Source of the DNA: Opisthorchis felineus
Taxonomy: Eukaryota; Platyhelminthes; Trematoda; Opisthorchiida; Opisthorchiidae
Reading direction: 5' to 3'
Assembly (NCBI GenBank): GCA_004794785.1
Contig: SJOL01008347.1
Location: 1,027,424 to 1,091,423, forward strand
Length of the DNA stretch: 64,000 nt
A program made the translations under genes and the position numbers. Under the pieces are notes generated by a model. The model did not search any database. It worked only from the letters and a program-made list of their open reading frames with translations, and was not told the origin of the DNA. This document shows, piece by piece, positions 14,901 to 26,900 of the stretch. Positions within the stretch are counted from its first letter, which is position 1, and the number at the start of each line of letters is the position of its first letter.

Positions 14901-17900
14901 ATTTGTTCTGACAAGAGATTTCCAAGGTCCACTTGTCCGACTCGAGCGGAAAAATCCGTGGAATTTTCCACAACTTTTCCATCTTCATTTTTTTGTCCTT
15001 TTCCATCCAACAAGCTTTTCAGTCTGCACGGACACTCACTTTTACATGATGATGGATGTTTTTCGGGCCGGTTTTTTCTTCCGACCAGAAGGGCCGTATT
15101 CTTATCAGAGATCCAACGTATGGATGAGTTCGGGTTGTATGGCAGACAGAAGTTTTGGCTCTGAGTAGCGCCTTGGAAATCTCTTTCAAGTGGTTATTAA
15201 TATACTGCATCGGACAATCCGTCATGTATTTGGGGATCCGGTTCTGATAGATATGTTTGATTTCCGGGTCCACTAGCTTCTCAGTGGCTAAATAGGTGCG
15301 CGTTTCATGTAGACATAAAATTGCAATGAAACGCAGAAGAAGACAAATGTATGGAGGAGTTTACGCAGGTAATACCTAAGGAGCAATACACGGTGATCAA
15401 TCCTCACCACCGGCAACTAGCGACTATGTGGTCTATCTAGTTTCGAGGATGGATTGTTGGTTCGTATCACGTTGACAAATGTAAGGTGCTCCAGTACCGT
15501 CAATCGCTATTTTGTTATAATATTCTACGTATTCGTCAGCAGTTGGATGATCGTCCGAGTATGCCAACGGACAGATTGAATTTACAAGCTGACCAGGCTG
15601 CCCGGCAGTATTGCGGTGGGGAGGTTGAAACCTGAGTAACCCAACCAATGTATACTTTGCCCTCTCCCTCTACACCCACCTGGGTCTCAGTAAGTACCAA
15701 AACCCTTGTGTGGGTGAGACATCTGGGGTTCGAACACAAGTCCAGCCAGAAATTTAGAAAAGCACTGAAAGTGGTTGTAAAAACATAAACTAGAAGAAAC
15801 GTTGATTACACTTGCATTCATCACGTAAACATTGGTACGTTATATCGTTTCTCCGCTTAAATCCCAGCTCTAGAACGACCGGCCTCCCCTACAACTTATG
15901 GCAGATTTGAGTTCTATAAGATCAAAAAATTATTCAGCTGGTGCATTCGTTTCTCTCAACGAGATAAGCATAAAACTTACTGGGCTTTCCGAACGGTTGT
16001 ATACTCAAAACAAGATTTGTTGAAAAAATCTTCACCCTTGCCTTTTCCCCAAGTTCCGGCAAATTCGTGAGCGTCTGAGATGTCGTACCAGCTGCAAAGG
16101 GATCGAGGGCAATTAAATGTTGAAGGGATAATTTTTTTAAAAATTTTTAGGTTTCAATGTCAGAATTATTTCCCGTGGTGCTTGCCATGGAGATGATATG
16201 GAAATGCTTGAACCAGGTTTCTGCATCAGAATTAAGGTCCACTAGGTAGCAATGACTATTTAACTGTTTTGCAGCTGATTTAATCGGCCTAATTTTGAAG
16301 ACAAATGACTGCCCGACAAGAGACATACTTGGCATGAACGGCTGGTGGGCAACAACTGGATCCATGAACCTAAATTTCCGCATCGAACGTAGAAGTGCTG
16401 TGTATGAAGAATACAGCGGTATGCAAAACAGCGTACAATATTACAGCAGGTGGTCTGCAGTTTGCGTTCTTCTGTTACAGTTCCTGTCGAAATAGATGGA
16501 GACAATTCCTTGCAGAGCTTACATCAGTAGTCAGTTTCTGGCGCATCTACACGCTCTTTGGATTGTGATTTTCTGTCATATTTGACTGTATTCCAACTGT
16601 AAGTTGGCATTCTGCGACAGATATAAGAAACGAAGTTATTAGAATGTGCGCTGGTCCTCGCCGGTGACCGTTAACACGACGGGTTTTTATGTCAAACTGG
16701 AAGTTCGATGACACCGGGTGGTTTAGATAAAACAACACACAATTCAACCGTAATTTGGCAAGTGGTCCGAATAGGTGATGTGTGCTTAAATGGGGACTGG
16801 TTTGAATCCCGTAATGGGGGGATTGCATCGGATTTTTTATAGAAGAGACTTATGAATCTACCATTTCAGCAAGCTGGTGCGTATTTGGAGTACGTCAAAG
16901 AAAAGATTCGTTAAAAGATAATTCAGCAGCACTAAAAACCCAAAATTTACGATAATGGTCCAACGGTTAGAATATCACTTTCCTGGCATGAAATAAACGT
17001 AGTGTTATTTAGGATGCACAACAAAAGTTACTCACCCTGAGTCGTACATATATGCCAGGCTGAATCCTGTTATTCCAGTCACGGTGTCAGTTCCAGAGGT
17101 CATGACATCATGCTTTGAGGAAGAAAACAGTACAACGAATAGATCACATCAGTCTTTGGTTACTTGTCAGGGGTAAATGTATGGAAATAGATTACTGCAG
17201 CTTCCACAGGACACGGACTCTAGGAGTGCAAGCTTGCTGAGTCTATTTTAATACCGAGTAATTGGCAATCACCTGTTGACTAACTCTTCTTCTGAACTCA
17301 AGACCATCACTCTAGTAAAGGCACACCAATAGTTATGGCACCTCATTAGAGCAGAATGTAAAACCCAGTTCCAGAAAACGACAAAGTAACATTGTACCAA
17401 GCTGCGTTCCTTTCGCGAATCAGGGCACGTGAACTCTACCATGTTTCAACAATCTTGCTTTAATCTAAATGCAGCTATTCCTATCACAGTAAAACTTTAT
17501 CTATGTAGCATAACTATCTGAATGATCCAAGTGGGTATTGGTTCACTCATCTCTGTCCAGTGTGCAAATAATGAAGATGCCAAGGAACCCACAGCAAGTA
17601 GCATAAAACACGGAGACATTTGATATATCTGCAAAGCGTTATTGTGAAGGGGACTGTGTAGCTGGGTGAGCAAAACAGTGCTGTTATTTCGATAAACCAC
17701 ACCTATTTCATAATGAGCGTCCTTGTTTTGGCAGCGGATATCCATCATGATAACGCGCAGCACGTTTTTAGAAACAAATTTAGGGGGACTGGGTTGAATT
17801 TAAAAAAACCGTTTATGCTATCTCAACTGGTGCACGACGATCTGCACTCAATACGAAAGCCGGATACGATAGCCAGCCAGTGCACCTTGTACCTGTTCAA

Positions 17901-20900
17901 ACTAACCACTTGATAAATAGGCTCCACCGCAAAAAAATGAAAAGATACCAACAATTCTTCTGGTTCTCACGGGACACAAAGTTGAGTCAAGCGCCATGAC
18001 TGAGATGTGACTTCTATCAAACAGCACCTGTTCAAATTTGAATACACGTGAGCGACAAAAAATAAGACTCTTTTTTCCGTAAATCACGAGAGCCTCGGCA
18101 TCACACTAGCTGGTTTATGCTGTCATGTGTGCTTCAAGAAGACTGAAATTAGGTTGAAAAGTTGAACGTTTTTACGTAAAAATGGTGACAGCAGGTAGTG
18201 AACAGAATCACTTTTAAAACAGCAATTTCGATGTCAATGCCTTTTGGTATTTTCAAATATCTCCCAGGTGTTTGACTTCACCACTCATAAAAATTATAAG
18301 AACGAGCCAACTTTTGGAGGGCCGAATTCAATGAATGTCGTAAGTTGTAGTTTTGTTTTCAGTCGTGAATACCGCACGTACACATAAACTGTTCATGTAT
18401 TGCTTGATCAAATAAACTCATTTGTCTCCAAAAATTTGTTTGATTTCATAAGTCATCTCGGTACCTATTGAAAGTAGTCCTGAAACAAACTTGAATCAGC
18501 TGGATAGAAATCAAAGGATCTACGGAACAAGCTTTCCCCCTGGCCGCCCATTACCGAATGCTTTACATCAAGCCGACTTCAAATACTCAGCAAGACTGTG
18601 AGATTTCCTTGATTTATATGACGTAATTTATGGGCGTACTTGGTGACGACAACTGGATGTGGTGAAGCGAAATAAGGTGTAGGTCACCTCACTTTAACAA
18701 CAGATAAAAGTATCTAGATTTAATTCGGTACTGAGGCTTTGCGCTGGAGTAAGTAACTCATACAACCAATAAGAAAGGACTTATTGTTGAGGTCCTTTCA
18801 CTCCAGGTATGCAACATTTACAGGTAGACCCTGCACAAAACTGATTTACCGTGTTACTCCACTGCCCGAAGACACTAGGCCTACTAATTAATCAGGATTC
18901 AGTATAGGGGGAAGGAACACTGAGCCCAGAAATCCTCACCCAAAGCATAGTTTCACATAAGACTTTGTTCCCAAGGTGTCAGATCAGTGTTACAGGTCCA
19001 CCACGAGACATCATCTTGATGAAAGGCCATCCACAGAAGTGGCCATACACCTTGGCACAACACTGTTCATATGGCTAATGATAGCTCTTCTACTTCTGGT
19101 TTGACCGATACTGGCGCCGCTTAGGCTCCATAAGATTCAATCGTTACTGGTTCCAATCTTAACAAAAGTTATGCGCACTTAGTAATAGACTATACTGTTA
19201 AATGAATCTCTATTTGATGTCCTCAATGCTGATCAGAATCATATATAGCACACTCTCACTTCGATGAACAGGCTAAAGGCCCACCACGAGAATGACTTCT
19301 TCTCTTCATCACTACTTGTGAGGCAGGTGCTGTAGTTCAGTAAGCCTGGAACAGATATGGACAGTTTTGATAAATCCGCTGACTTACTCAGACTTTACTG
19401 CTCGTCACAAATGTAGGGTTTTAATCGGTTCGAGGCGAAACAATATGCAAGATGGATGGGTGTCTATCAGCATTGCCTTAAGTACTTTCGATTTGGAAAG
19501 ACGCCTGTGGAATATCATCTGTTACTTATGCCATGGTGCATGGAGCAGAGGGAAACAAACCTGTATACTGCTGATTTATGCGAAAATTCAGTAACTTTGA
19601 CTATTTCACTTTTTCCCAGATTTTTTCACGAATGTGGCACATGTAGTGGCAGACCAGACATTCGCTGGTGCCGTTTCTGGCAGAATCTATAGGACGTTGA
19701 ACCCTCTTGTTCGTGGTTATCTTCTTTTAATTTATTGACTTTCGTGAATGGAGTAAATGAGCTGCATAAGGTAGTTATGTTTTAATGGGGATGGTGTAGG
19801 CTATTTCCCCAAAATGGCTAGTCATGCCCCCTGTGTCCCTGTGTCATCATATTTTATTGTTGGAGTGGATAAAGTATATTCAAATAGTGGGCTCATCTAA
19901 TAAAATCATTTTGGCTGATCATGCTGAGTAATGATTTTGATAGGGATCATGCGCAAACTTTTGATTGCAATACACGTTTTCATATTTGATAGCATCAAAC
20001 TGGAAACACGGATACCATGACAATCTGTAGACCACACTGCAAATAAATCTATACAGACACTCACCTGGGCCAACGTTATTGTTTATATACCTAAAATTCT
20101 AGATTCCCTGTGAGTACAGTGGCTTGGATATCTGTCTCTTCTACAGTGCTGTGCCACCAGTGCCAGTCTAATTCAACTGGATTATACCTTGAACTGTGCT
20201 TCCTGTCATTTATTATTTGGTGACCGATCCCCCGATCAGAGGTTGGTGTTGACAAATTACCCCATGCAAGTCATATTGAACGGAAGATAAGAGGAGTAGA
20301 AATGCTTCATAATATAACTAACTTACCGAAACAAAACGGCTGTCAAAATATTGTTCCACGACGTCCAGCCCGCCTTCATCTTCCAGCGGAACTCCCTCTA
20401 ACTGGGGATAGGCAAAGTATTTTCTAGCGTATTCCTGGAAAAAAGTACAGAATATTAGTCTGCAAATCAGAGGTAATATACATATTCCTCAATCTGTAGA
20501 GAATTCAACTGAGTAAGCTCCCTTTGATTGGACTCTATTTAGAACATTGTTCTCTCCAACAACAAAAGTTTATCACTGTGCTTGTGGAGAAGGTGGTCAT
20601 CTGTATATTGAAAACGACTCTCGTCCCCTTTCTGACACCGAAATATATTAGGTGGTGATAAACTGCCGTTGTAAAATCTTCGTACGTTGTGCATTCCGGT
20701 CTCCAGACACAAGTGGAAATCTATGAACGTATAGTTTGCCTAGGGATTTCATTCAGCAGGTGAAATCGGTCTATGCTTCAAGTATGAAGAGCACGGTACA
20801 TCTTTTCCATTTTTGTTTGGAATCATCAATTTGCACGCGAAGAATCCGCTGGGGGACTTGAAACTGTGAACCTTTGCTTACTGATTGGTTGGCATTTCAT

Positions 20901-23900
20901 TTGTCCATCACTTCCTAAATTTATACCGTTCAAGGTGTATATGATTCTATTATTCGATAAGAGGCCATGAGAATATTAGTCGCTTATTGCCCATCGTTTT
21001 ATTTATTTTCGTTCAATCAGACCGGCCTACCACTGAAATTTTGTGCACTTTAGACCTCCGCTTCGTACGATTCGTGCCGAGCAACTAATTCTACTGGTTT
21101 ACTAACTACTGGATTACAGACTATTGCACTTACCGAAGCAGCTAATATTTCCTAGCAAAGACTGTAATATCTTGCTTGCCTAAACACAACTTAGCCGAGA
21201 AAACATAGTAAACGAATATGAAATGCACGAAAACAAGATCCGTATAATGCGTAGTGGTAAGATACCGGCCCTTGTGATTATTCACTCCGAATTGCTGCGA
21301 AAACCATTCAATGGTTTGGATTAGAAATAATGCAGTCTTTTATGCCAATGTAGGTAGGTAATAAGAGCACTGCCCCAAAGAATAAAGATGCAGTCGTGTG
21401 TTTATGAGTTCTGAGCCAAACTAGGCCTGGATATTGTGGTGTATAGTGCGGAAAGTTTAAAGTTAAAACACTGCGTAGTTGAATAAGATGTTGCAACTGG
21501 AGGCGCATCCCAGTCAACGTACACAAACAATCACGCGTACAAGCGCAAAACTGACACCCACCCACACACGCTAGTCTATTCTGACTGCCAGCCGATCTCA
21601 GGAACACACCAATCAGAAGACATGATAGCGGACCCAAATTATACTACATTTGACTTGTGTTTAATTGGTTATAGAAATCCTTGAAAAAGGTGCCCACACC
21701 AAACGAAACGACGGATTATAATATCCGTTTGCACTTCGCTGTGTTTTGGCTATAAACTTACTACGAAACCGTGTGAAACAAGTGAATATATTCGTGGATC
21801 ACAGTGTATCACCGATCCTTTCATCTGACTTTCAAAAATAGGTTGAAGCTGTATGCTCACACATAGATGGGAAGGCCTAGGCAAGGTCTTGCGGTTGGTC
21901 GCATGAATGCTGATGGATTTGTTAGTAAATATAACTGTTTAGGTCGCTGGGTCCAACTTAGCAATCAGTTTTCCCTATGTCCATCAGGGGCATATTCAGT
22001 GCTTGTCTAGTTAAGCGAACTAAGATGGAAAGCCATTACGTATCTAACGCAACGTGACACCTCACATTCATCTTTGATTACCAGAACGATGAAAATAGAA
22101 AAAGTATAACCTCGCGTAGTTTTGTACGGCGCGTTGACACAATGCTCCCCAGACATCAGCTTCGTGTAAAGAAATGACCTGATGCCACATTTTCGTCTGT
22201 CTTTTCAACGTTTACTAATTATAACGAACCAGAGACGTTGTTTTTTTGTTGGTCACATTTCTTTTCTGTAGGCTAGGTAAACGAGCTTCGATTCAATCTC
22301 TGCCTACTAATTTGACTTCAGCTATAGGAAAATTGACTTGCACAGTTTAGACTTTACATCATATCGGTGCGATAGGTTATGACACATTTGCTTGCAAAAA
22401 TGGCTTAGGTGAGGTTGAATGACTGACCAGCCATTTTAGTACTGGAAAATTTATGGGGATTATTAGCCTAGATTTGGTTCTGATCATTCGAGTGGTGCGT
22501 CAGTGATAGTGCGGGCTTCATTGCTAAAGGCAAGCAAAATACTGTGGTAGTTTTTATACTTTGGAAATATGCTAAATATGCGGATTTGAAAGAGCTGGCG
22601 TACGATTTTTCCAGGTTAGCGAATTCGATGAAACTTACTACTAATGTTGGTAGTGCCAAAAACAGATATGAATTTTCAACGCGTCCAACCACCGTGAAGC
22701 TGCTCATTGCCTTGTAGAATAGGTATGATGAGCTAAAAATAATTATAAAATTGATCCCATTATTTGTCAGCATAAATTTCAACACCATTTCATTACGTAT
22801 GTTATTTCTGGATGTTATATCTATCCAAATAGTGAACCTATGTTGATCGAGTTGAGCGGGAAATTCCCTCAGGTTACGGCGAAAATAGCGCTTCTATTCT
22901 ATGTGTCGAAGGAATCATCTCGTGGATACACCTAACATAATTAGTAGCCGGAGAAAATCAGTGTATTTCCATCATCAAAATAAAGCTTTCAAGCATATAA
23001 CAGATTAACCCTTGTCATTGATCTAAAAAGCTGTCCCAATTGCCTATGGACGTTCGATTATTTACACACAAATTCCCTTCCCCGATCGGTGGTGCGCTTA
23101 TAGGTCAAAGTCTGAAGAGAATAGCAGCTTTAAGCTGCTTCACTTGGTAGGAAAGTTTACAGCAGCAAGTTGATATTGGTAAATACCCTAAGATACACGT
23201 CGTCTCAAGCAGAGTGTAAGGAAAGAGGTATGAGGTTGGAGTGGGAAATCGTCAATAAATGGTCTTATGGAAATCCTGACCACGCTGTCTTAATTCTGAG
23301 GTCATCGGCCGGTCCCACTATACAACAAATGAATTAAACAGTCGGTTGTGACCACTATCCTGTTTAGTAGCTTGATGATAAGCTTAGTGCAACAACTTAA
23401 CTGGTCAGCAGCCAGGGCCACTCTCAAACCGGACGAATTCTAAAAAATTGGGTGACGTCATCATATAATAGACAGCAATATTCAGCTAATTATATGACGA
23501 CTTTTTCCATGATTGAGCATAGGATCGTCTCGTTGATAGAACCAAGTACTGTGTGTTCCACACTGGAATCAAAAATTTGCGCTGCGAGTAGAACATCAGT
23601 GCAAAATCTTGTACAAAGACTTGAAAGTCATTCGAAATGTACGCGGCGCATATTCCCTTGTTTACAGCATGGGAATTCCTGAAATGATTAGGACAACATA
23701 TGGTGCCCGTACAAATTTCCGGAGCTGTAGAACGAAGAGGACATGTAACCCTAATAAATCGTTTACAGTAATTGCGTTTCTATTCCAAGCAAGGCGTTTA
23801 CTGGAAATGTCTGCTGTTGTCAGTCAAATTTCGGAAGAAAGCTGATGTAATTAATGGAATACAGCACTGTATCAAAGGGTAGCCACAAGATATATGGTAA

Positions 23901-26900
23901 AATCTATCACACCAGTCTATATGATGACCAGAAAGTTTAAAAATTATTACCGTATGTACCCAAGTTAACCACCATCTCAGATTGTTCCTCCTCAACTTTG
24001 GTAATCTAGAGTTATGTTCTCAATGCGTCAGATGACTAGCACAAATCTATCCATGTCTGCATGTGACATCTGTAAAAGTGCACCGCGGGGAACACTATTG
24101 CTTCCTGTCCCACTGGTTAGAACTGCTCCCGTAAGAAAGCTGTTGTGACTAGTAGTTTCATTATGCGCAATAATTTCCCCACCTGTTTACTTATGTAACT
24201 ATGTGAAACACAATTTCGCTGGGGTGAGGGAGGTATCCCTTTACAGCAGGATCTTCTCTCCAATGTGATTGAATTTATTTGGCGTCTACGCAAATGGGCT
24301 GGTGGTAGACTGCCGTTGCACTATTTTGTGTCTGCATATATTGTAACTGTTCGTCAGTGTGCGGTAGAGTTTCTGTGAGAGGTTTGATCTTAAGACAAGA
24401 ATCCTTTTCCAAAACTGCTGTACCAGTTCACTAAACTAAGCATACTTTCTGTCCTAGACGCTATCAGAATGATCGATGTGGTACACATGGTTTGCAATTC
24501 AGCAGAAGTGTAAAAGCACAGCAACTTGTCATTCCACCATTTGTCTACCTTGATGAGCACGATGAGGTTTCTGTTCAGTATGAAGTAATACGCCTGCCAC
24601 TTGTGAAATTTTTCCGTATTGTGTAGAGGCAACTCTTACCTTGGTGTATAGATTCCAAATGCATCCTGTCCATTATTGGGGCGATTGGTGGAAGGGTCTC
24701 TTGATGTCCTTGGTTCACCCGTTTCATCTCTCAGGAACGCAAATGCCTTTTTGCTGAAACCCTGAAAATCAAAGGTTTTGAAAGCAGTCTTATCTTCCAG
24801 GAGGAACTGAAAACTGGATAAACATCCAAGTTGTGCAAATATATATTAGCTAACGGTATTTCTGTTTATTCTGTCTTCCTATTAACGTATACTTCAGGCT
24901 AATAATTGAAGTCAAGCTGAACACAACTGGGCAGTAGGCTACGTTGGATGCGGCAAGGTGTTTAAAGTTTGCAATGAAATGTAAACATTAGGCGCGTAGA
25001 ACAAGTTTTATGAGACCGGGGCTCTAAGCTAAAGGCATAACCAGCTGGCGGACGAGACAATCCTAATGAGTGTACTCCCCACATGTTAGAGAAAGACCAA
25101 GTTTTAGCCTTAATAACATGGTTCCCTACAGTAATGATTTGACGATATAATGACTACTGCAACCAACGGGGTGGACAATGATTTTCTCTTTGAAAATTTG
25201 TTCCGTCATTTTGATCGCCAAGAAAATATGAACTGAAAAAACAAAGCATTAAAAATACCATCCAGCCTTAGTCTGATATCTTAAAAATGGTGGCCAAATT
25301 AAGTTGAATGAAGAACTACGGGACTGGAATATTTTTTCCTAAAATTTCCATCTCCATCAGAATTTTTATATTTTAATGAATTAAATGGTTACTGTTTAAC
25401 AACATTTAATTCAAGTGTTTTAGTCCCAAAAGGCAATTTACCTAGCAAGTGGGTTGCCAGAGAAGGTCAAATATGTGCAAAATTGGATGGGGAAATCTTT
25501 AGTTAGCTAAACAAGTACAATAACGTAACCTTACCTCTGTGACTGATTGGTCATTCTCTGTTGGGCCCAAGGTACATGCGGAAGAGATTCCACTTTACTG
25601 GTGGAAACCGAATTTTTTGTCAGCTTATGCATCACCACCCGGTGTTGAAAGTGTAAATTTTCCCACAAGATAGTTAGTTAAGCAAACATAATTGCCGAAT
25701 TTCCTTGGATTGGGAACATTGTTTTAATACGGGGATAAAGTTTCGTTCATGGGAGTGTCAGTAAAATGAGGCTAAATTTATATACTATAAAGAAAGTTGA
25801 GTGAGGAGACTTTTCCCAGATAAGGTAAAGCGAAATGTGTCACATTTCTGAAGTTGTGGAAAGTACTTCCGCCAGCAAAATTCTATGTGTATGATTCGCA
25901 AAGGTTACCTGGCAGCCTGCATGTAGCAGACATCTATAGAAAGAACTCGCATGTATATTAAGGGTGCGCGCAACACATCGTCATCATCATCGAAAACATG
26001 ACATCAGGGTTCAACACTGATGCTTCGCTGCCGTACGACCATGATTTATTTGAAAGCCTTACTGTGAAGAAAAGAATAAAGGTGGACGGGGGAGCGACTC
26101 ACTGCTAGCTTAATACAATCTTCCGAGGTGCCTACACCTCCGGACACTCATTCAGGCAATCTGGATAGAAACTGACAACAAGATCGTCACTAGCATCGTT
26201 TGGCAGCCATATCTTGCAGCGCCTCCAACCGTGCGCAGTGAGGATCACCCGGCCCCCATCCTAAAAGGCGAGTAGCGCCGACAGCACCCAAACCTTTCGT
26301 AATCTTCATCATACCCCTCTGCTAGGTCAAGGGTTGGCCACCCCTATGCTTCCGCCACTCTGAGTTGGACACGGAAACCACCACCCTCTTCTGCAAACGA
26401 TGGTTCGGCGTATGCAACAAATGTCCCAACTTACGCAGCTTCTGGTGCTAGACACATGCTTCAATGGAAGTCCCCGTTGCACAACCGAAAACTCGCTTTC
26501 TTATTGCATCGTTACGGATTCGCCAACACCAACCCACACAAGCTATGGTTCTAATACAACAATTATCGAACACCTGTAGACGTCTCAGTTCCGCTGCTCG
26601 AACAGGCAAAGTCTCACAGCCATACAACAAAACAGCCCGTACTGTAACACGGCACATACGTTCCTTGAGATTCAGGGATACACCACTTTGGATCCACAGG
26701 TGTCTCATATTAGCAAACGCGACCTCGTGCATCGACCTCATCTGTCACACTATAATCAAAACTAATATAACTTCCAAGATACGTAAAACACTCCACAACT
26801 TCGAGAATCTGTCCCTGGATTGTAAGTGGCGTGTTTAGTAGCTGCATGTCTAGGAACATGACCTTACACTTTGTGGGTGCAAAGTGCATACCAAAGGACG

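Noticed and set aside
15700..15725. B-box-like GGTTCGAAC suggesting a tRNA or SINE.
   Set aside because: No A box at the right distance upstream and no tRNA fold.
16147..16388. 78-codon minus-strand ORF (start [16 protein letters not shown]) with a CACAG acceptor just upstream of M8 exon 11.
   Set aside because: Its phase does not match exon 10, it ends in a stop before exon 11, and M8 homology is absent. Possibly a mobile-element scrap.
16780..16815. GGTTTGAATCCCG, a B-box-like phrase.
   Set aside because: No matching A box or repeat boundaries found by eye.
21136..21153. 18-base micro-exon-like stretch (EILAAS) with AG and GTAAGT ends on the minus strand.
   Set aside because: It would fit phase 0, but the neighbouring M8 exons already join with the family spacing; such short matches to splice signals are common by chance.
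21762..21876. Alternative candidate for M8 exon 8 (ends SLVSHGFV before GTAAGT, phase-compatible acceptor CCTTGCCTAG).
   Set aside because: The residues do not align with L.LVTP.VV as well as 22639-22732, the length is too long for the family spacing, and the acceptor is weaker.
25513..25600. Possible M8 exon with GTAAGG donor ([14 protein letters not shown]) between exons 5 and 7.
   Set aside because: Exon 6 at 27542-27638 has the same phase and clear family sequence on both sides.
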